64,000 bases of DNA from Chryseobacterium gallinarum (GTDB lineage Bacteria > Bacteroidota > Bacteroidia > Flavobacteriales > Weeksellaceae): assembly GCF_001021975.1 (NCBI RefSeq), contig NZ_CP009928.1, positions 3,910,001 through 3,974,000 of the forward strand, in the 5' to 3' direction. The position numbers were made by a program, and so were the translations under genes. The notes under the pieces are model-generated. The model did not search any database. It saw nothing but the letters and a program-made list of their open reading frames with translations, and was not told the DNA's origin. Positions 59,577 to 64,000 of the stretch are shown in pieces. Positions within the stretch are counted from its first letter, which is position 1. Each line of letters begins with the position of its first letter.

Positions 59577-60701
59577 TTATACGATAGTTGATTTTCCGAT
59601 TTTCACGTTTTCAAAGTTATAATACGATTTCTCGGAATATTTGATATAATCTGCAATAAAGCTTCCCACCTCACCGGTAGAATAATGCTGCTTTGTATTA
59701 AGATCAATAGTAACATATTTATTTTCAATGGCATGTTCTACCGATTGTCTTAATTTATCCGCTGCCTGATGAAGCTGAAGATGATCAAGCATCATGGCAA
59801 CACTCAGGATAGAGGCAACAGGATTGGCAATTCCTTTACCCTTTGCCTGTGGATAGGATCCGTGGATAGGTTCAAACAGGGCATTCTTTTCACCTATGGA
59901 GGCAGACGGAAGTAACCCGATAGAACCGCCAATTACGCTGGCTTCATCAGAAATGATATCCCCGAACATATTTTCGGTCAGAATAACATCAAACTGTTTA
60001 GGATTAAGGATCAGCTGCATGGCTGCATTATCTACAAACATGTAGTCCAGCTGCACATCAGGATATTCCGGTGCAATTTCCTGGCAGACCTTTCTCCACA
60101 GCCTTGAAGTATCCAATACATTAGCTTTGTCAATAAGTGTAAGTTTCTTTCTTCTCTTCTGAGCTTCTTTAAAGGCCATATGAGCAATCGGGGTAATGTC
60201 TTCCCTGCTGTATTGGCAAACATCATAGGCATAAGAACCTTCAGGATCTGTAAATTTCTCTCCAAAATAAATCCCGCTTACCAGTTCCCTGAAGATCTGG
60301 ATATCTGCCCCTTCAATAACTTCTCTTTTCAGCGGGCTTTTTTCAATAAGCGAAGGGTATGTCTGAAGAGGGCGGATATTGGCAAATAAACCCAATTCTT
60401 TTCTCAGTTTCAACAATCCCTGTTCAGGCCTTACTTTCGCTTCAGGATTATTATCAAATGCAGGATCGCCTATTGCTCCAAAAAGGACCGCGTCGGATTC
60501 CTTACAGATTTTTAAAGTTTCTTCAGGCAATGGGTCTCCGGTTTTAAAAATAGCTTCCGCTCCAATAGAACCATACTCAAATTGAAACTGACATTGAAAA
60601 ACTTCAGCGATGACATCCAATATCTTAATACTTTCTCGGATCACTTCAGGACCAATCCCATCTCCGGGAAGAACTGCAATTTTAAAATAATTTCTATGCA
60701 T
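59577..60701 (-). CDS. leuB: 3-isopropylmalate dehydrogenase
   Basis: A 374-residue NAD-dependent decarboxylating dehydrogenase, third step of leucine synthesis. The start at 60701 ([20 protein letters not shown]) is chosen; it overlaps the leuD end by 8 bp, indicating translational coupling. Substrate Arg region [27 protein letters not shown], the metal-binding Asp of [20 protein letters not shown] and the NAD-binding [20 protein letters not shown] are intact. Confidence 0.95.
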   Translation of the reverse strand: MHRNYFKIAVLPGDGIGPEVIRESIKILDVIAEVFQCQFQFEYGSIGAEAIFKTGDPLPEETLKICKESDAVLFGAIGDPAFDNNPEAKVRPEQGLLKLRKELGLFANIRPLQTYPSLIEKSPLKREVIEGADIQIFRELVSGIYFGEKFTDPEGSYAYDVCQYSREDITPIAHMAFKEAQKRRKKLTLIDKANVLDTSRLWRKVCQEIAPEYPDVQLDYMFVDNAAMQLILNPKQFDVILTENMFGDIISDEASVIGGSIGLLPSASIGEKNALFEPIHGSYPQAKGKGIANPVASILSVAMMLDHLQLHQAADKLRQSVEHAIENKYVTIDLNTKQHYSTGEVGSFIADYIKYSEKSYYNFENVKIGKSTIV

Positions 60702-61290
60702 TTGTTGTTTGTGTTTTAAGTTCAAATTCCTTGATTGCCTGTTTTTTACTGATTAAAAAGTCAATATCATCATAACCGTTCATCAGGCATATCTTTTTAT
60801 AAGAATCAAGTTCAAAAGTCTCCTTAGTTCCATTAAAGCTGATAGTCTGCTGCTCAACATCCACCACAATTTCACTTTCAGGGTTTTCATTGATTCCTTT
60901 TAGAATATCTTTTAAAAAACCTTCAGAAACCTTAACGGGAAGCAACCCGTTATTTAAGGCATTTCCTTTGAAAATATCCGCGAAATAGCTGGAAACAATA
61001 ACTTTAAATCCATAATCCGTAAGGGACCACGCAGCATGTTCACGGCTGCTTCCACACCCGAAGTTATTCCCGGCTACCAGGATTTCCCCTTTGAAGACGG
61101 GATTATTTAAAACAAAATCGGGATTCGGTTCTCCCGTATGAATATTAAATCTCCAATCCCTGAACAGGTTTTCACCGAAACCTTTTCTATCAATACTTTT
61201 TAAAAATCTTGCGGGAATGATCTGATCCGTATCTATATTTTCTGCCGGCAACGGAACACCACTGGATTTTATAATAACTAATTTTTGCAT
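60694..61290 (-). CDS. leuD: 3-isopropylmalate dehydratase, small subunit
   Basis: A 198-residue subunit of isopropylmalate isomerase. [20 protein letters not shown] is the start; [11 protein letters not shown] and [17 protein letters not shown] are the substrate-binding motifs. It forms the heterodimer with LeuC. The upstream frame extension to 61317 is not family-like. Gap to leuC 123 bp, with nothing recognised in it apart from possible leader sequence. Confidence 0.95.
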   Translation of the reverse strand: MQKLVIIKSSGVPLPAENIDTDQIIPARFLKSIDRKGFGENLFRDWRFNIHTGEPNPDFVLNNPVFKGEILVAGNNFGCGSSREHAAWSLTDYGFKVIVSSYFADIFKGNALNNGLLPVKVSEGFLKDILKGINENPESEIVVDVEQQTISFNGTKETFELDSYKKICLMNGYDDIDFLISKKQAIKEFELKTQTTNA

Positions 61291-61413
61291 GTATTTTATT
61301 TCTTGGATTAGAACCACAAAAGCATACGTTCTTTTATGTAAACAGATAATATCTTTCTACTTAGAGCGTTATCATCTCTTATTTGTGGTTCCATATATTT
61401 TTAAAACTCCTTT

Positions 61414-62799
61414 TTAGTTGAATTCATAAGCTGAAATTCTGCCTTCAATGGCTGCTTTGGCCGCAGTAAGCGGACTTGCCAGAATTGTTCTTGCTCCTTG
61501 TCCCTGCCTTCCTTCAAAATTCCTGTTCGAAGTAGAAACACAATACTCTCCTTCGGGTATTTTGTCATCATTCATCGCCAGGCACGCCGAACATCCGGGC
61601 TGACGGATCTGGAATCCTGCATCATTGAAAATTTTATCCAGCCCTTCTTCATAGATCTGTTTTACAACCTGCTGGGATCCCGGAACGATTAAAGCCTTTA
61701 CGGCTTCAGATTTGCTTTTGCCTTTAATATATTGCGCTGCCGAACGGAAATCTTCAATCCTCGCATTGGTACAGCTTCCTATAAATACATAATTCACTTT
61801 GATATCAGAAAGAGCCTGGCCAGCTTTTAAACCCATATATTGTAATGCCTTCTCCTCTGACTCATTCTGGGGTGCCGGAATTACTTCCCGGACAGAAATC
61901 CCCATTCCCGGATTTGTCCCGTAAGTAACCATAGGATAAATATCAGCAGCATCGAAAACCAATTCTTTATCAAAGGTGGCACCCTCATCAGTTTTTAAAG
62001 ACTTCCAATATTCCACTTTCTCTTCCCACTCTTCTCCCTGCGGGGCGAATGTCCTTCCTTTCACATACTCAAAAGTGGTTTCATCAGGAGCAATCATTCC
62101 GCCTCTGGCACCCATTTCAATACTCATATTACAAACGGTCATCCTACCTTCCATCGACATCTCTTCAAAAACGTTTCCGGCATATTCACAGAAATATCCT
62201 GTTCCGCCATCGGTCCCTATTTTTGAAATAATATAAAGAATCACATCTTTAGGCTGAACGTTATCATTCAATTTTCCATTCACCGTAATTCTCATTGATT
62301 TCGGTTTACTGAGAAGAAGGCATTGGCTGGCAAATACCTGGGCTACCTGGCTTGTTCCTATTCCGAAGGCAATGCTTCCGAACGCTCCGTGCGTTGAAGT
62401 ATGGCTGTCTCCGCAAACGATGCTCATTCCCGGTTGGGTAATTCCCAGTTCCGGAGCAATAATATGGACAATTCCCTGATAAGGATGTCCCAGTCCGAAT
62501 AATTCGATATTATTTTTCCGGCAATTCTCCGTAAGCTGCTGAACCTGATTTCTTGATAACTCATCGCGGATGGGTAAATCCTGATTGAGTGTAGGGACAT
62601 TGTGATCTGCTGTGGCTACGATCTGAGCGGGCCTGAAAATCTCAAGGTTTCTCGACTCCAGCTCTGCAAAAGCCTGAGGACTTGTTACCTCATGGATCAG
62701 ATGTTTGTCAATATATATGATTTGGGGGCCGTCAGGAATTGTTTCCACTACGTGAGCGTCCCAAACTTTATCAAAAAGTGTCTTTTTCTCGTTATTCAT
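61414..62799 (-). CDS. leuC: 3-isopropylmalate dehydratase, large subunit
   Basis: A 461-residue aconitase-family iron-sulfur enzyme. Signatures: [52 protein letters not shown] (first cluster Cys) and [20 protein letters not shown] with the C-x2-C pair of the 4Fe-4S site. It isomerises 2-isopropylmalate to 3-isopropylmalate with LeuD. It lies 28 bp after leuA on the same strand. Confidence 0.96.
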   Translation of the reverse strand: MNNEKKTLFDKVWDAHVVETIPDGPQIIYIDKHLIHEVTSPQAFAELESRNLEIFRPAQIVATADHNVPTLNQDLPIRDELSRNQVQQLTENCRKNNIELFGLGHPYQGIVHIIAPELGITQPGMSIVCGDSHTSTHGAFGSIAFGIGTSQVAQVFASQCLLLSKPKSMRITVNGKLNDNVQPKDVILYIISKIGTDGGTGYFCEYAGNVFEEMSMEGRMTVCNMSIEMGARGGMIAPDETTFEYVKGRTFAPQGEEWEEKVEYWKSLKTDEGATFDKELVFDAADIYPMVTYGTNPGMGISVREVIPAPQNESEEKALQYMGLKAGQALSDIKVNYVFIGSCTNARIEDFRSAAQYIKGKSKSEAVKALIVPGSQQVVKQIYEEGLDKIFNDAGFQIRQPGCSACLAMNDDKIPEGEYCVSTSNRNFEGRQGQGARTILASPLTAAKAAIEGRISAYEFN

Positions 62800-62827
62800 T
62801 TTTACTTTACTTGATTTTAAATCAAAC

Positions 62828-63991
62828 TCACCCTATTTTTCTGCTAAAACTACCCATGATCCGGGCCAGATCATCATTGCACACCTCTTTTTTAAGATCA
62901 GCTATTTTCAGGAATTCCTGGTACAGATAATCCAGTTCATTTTTAGTAACATCATAGCCTATATGCTTAAAACGGTATGCTAATGCGGAACGTCCGCTTC
63001 TTGCTGTAAGAATAATGGAAGAGGCGTTCACCCCTACTTCCTCAGGATCTATAATTTCGTAGGTTTCCCTGTTTTTAATCACACCATCCTGATGAATTCC
63101 GGAGCTGTGGGCAAAAGCATTTGCTCCTACTATGGCTTTATTAGGCTGTACAGACATTCCCATCAAATCGGAAACCATGTTGCTCATTTCGTTCAGCATC
63201 CTGGAATTGACATCTGTGTAAAGATTTAAGTTTTTATGTTGTTTTAAAATCATTACTACTTCTTCCAAGGCTGTATTCCCTGCCCTTTCTCCCAGTCCGT
63301 TAATCGTGCATTCAATCTGGCGGGCTCCGTTGATTGCCCCGGCAATAGAATTGGCAGTGGCAAGTCCGAGATCATTATGGCAATGACATGAAAGTACCGC
63401 CTTTTCAATTCCTTTTACATTTTCTCTCAGGTACTTTATCTTCTTCCCATATTCCTCAGGCAGACAATACCCAGTTGTGTCAGGAATATTTAATACGGTA
63501 GCCCCCGCTTTAATAACGGCTTCACATACCCGGGCCAGATATTCGTTATCTGTTCTTCCCGCATCTTCAGCATAAAATTCAACATCTTCCACATACCCTT
63601 TGGCATACCGTACTGCCTCAGCAGCCCGTTCTATGATGTCTTCCCTTGTAGAGTTAAATTTGTATTTAATATGAGAATCCGAAGTGCCTATTCCTGTATG
63701 TATTCTTGGTCTTTTGGCAAACTTCAGGGCTTCAGCAGCCGTATCAATATCTTTTTTATTAGCTCTGGTTAACCCGCATACTTTTGCATTCCTTACCAGT
63801 TTTGAAATTTCGGAAACAGACTCAAAATCTCCCGGACTGGAAATAGGAAATCCGGCTTCAATGATATCAATCCCTAGCTCATCAAGCCTTTCGGCAATAA
63901 TCAGTTTTTGCTCCGTATTCAGTTTACATCCCGGGACCTGCTCCCCATCTCGCAATGTCGTATCAAAAATTTCAATTTTTTCGGAATTCAT
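62828..63991 (-). CDS. leuA: 2-isopropylmalate synthase, short form
   Basis: A 387-residue HMGL-like acyltransferase that condenses acetyl-CoA with 2-ketoisovalerate. [19 protein letters not shown], the metal-binding [20 protein letters not shown] and [12 protein letters not shown] are diagnostic; [20 protein letters not shown] is typical of LeuA. It lacks the C-terminal leucine-sensing domain of the usual 510-residue enzymes, so feedback inhibition must work differently or be absent. Family relatives such as homocitrate or citramalate synthase are less likely given leuC, leuD and leuB downstream. Confidence 0.92.
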   Translation of the reverse strand: MNSEKIEIFDTTLRDGEQVPGCKLNTEQKLIIAERLDELGIDIIEAGFPISSPGDFESVSEISKLVRNAKVCGLTRANKKDIDTAAEALKFAKRPRIHTGIGTSDSHIKYKFNSTREDIIERAAEAVRYAKGYVEDVEFYAEDAGRTDNEYLARVCEAVIKAGATVLNIPDTTGYCLPEEYGKKIKYLRENVKGIEKAVLSCHCHNDLGLATANSIAGAINGARQIECTINGLGERAGNTALEEVVMILKQHKNLNLYTDVNSRMLNEMSNMVSDLMGMSVQPNKAIVGANAFAHSSGIHQDGVIKNRETYEIIDPEEVGVNASSIILTARSGRSALAYRFKHIGYDVTKNELDYLYQEFLKIADLKKEVCNDDLARIMGSFSRKIG

Positions 63992-64000
63992 AACTAAAGT

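Overview
The window is about 64 kb of chromosome from a flavobacterium, most likely Chryseobacterium or a close relative. Three things point there: low G+C; promoters of the Bacteroidetes type (-7 element TAnnTTTG) with no reliance on strong Shine-Dalgarno sites; and lineage-typical proteins such as type IX secretion C-terminal sorting domains, DUF6428, DUF4256, SatD, YdeI and a runs-rich pseudouridine synthase. The first gene is cut by the left edge. No rRNA, tRNA, insertion sequence or CRISPR array was recognised.

Layout. 1-14.3 kb: end of an efflux adaptor, two aldo/keto reductases, a ClC channel, an NDH-2/SDR pair, a two-component system with a PAP2 phosphatase, and an FAD dehydrogenase/SDR pair facing an aldehyde dehydrogenase. 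14.3-20.2 kb: small exported redox proteins, alkyladenine glycosylase, aminopeptidase P, a frameshifted GNAT gene and small unknowns. 20.3-23.8 kb: a zinc-response cluster (Fur/Zur-type repressor, MerC-like protein, CobW GTPase, Tat-exported alkaline phosphatase) with three copies of one 19-bp dyad. 24-28.7 kb: exonuclease III, an S24-type regulator, a bacteriocin-like peptide, AlkB and an ArsR-DUF6428 pair. 28.7-36.3 kb is accessory DNA: gene remnants, SUKH/SMI1 immunity-like genes (one broken by a single stop codon), a tandem array of about 176-bp units, a SymE-like toxin, an XRE regulator, and an AT-rich two-gene cassette. That cassette encodes a HEPN-like protein with R-x5-H followed by an ORC/CDC6-like ATPase with a C-terminal helix-hairpin-helix, and it is the best candidate here for an undescribed (possibly anti-phage) system. 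36.4-39.1 kb: an ArsR-SRPBCC-YdeI-DoxX-DUF4256 cluster. 39.2-64 kb is mostly core: pseudouridine synthase and aroB, three porin-like beta-barrel paralogues, a glycerophosphodiesterase, purF and purC, DUF3307/SatD, a T9SS-exported nuclease and metalloprotease, an acyl-CoA dehydrogenase, and leuA-leuC-leuD-leuB on the minus strand.

Regulation. Besides many TAnnTTTG promoters, sequences matching the sigma-54 -24/-12 pattern (TGGCA, then TTGC at exact spacing) precede the porin paralogues. The same pattern stands alone in front of two gene-free stretches that each end in a strong terminator, at about 16.6 kb and 43.5-43.8 kb. These two are candidate sigma-54-dependent small RNAs. All functional names come from reading the sequence and family knowledge; no database search was run.
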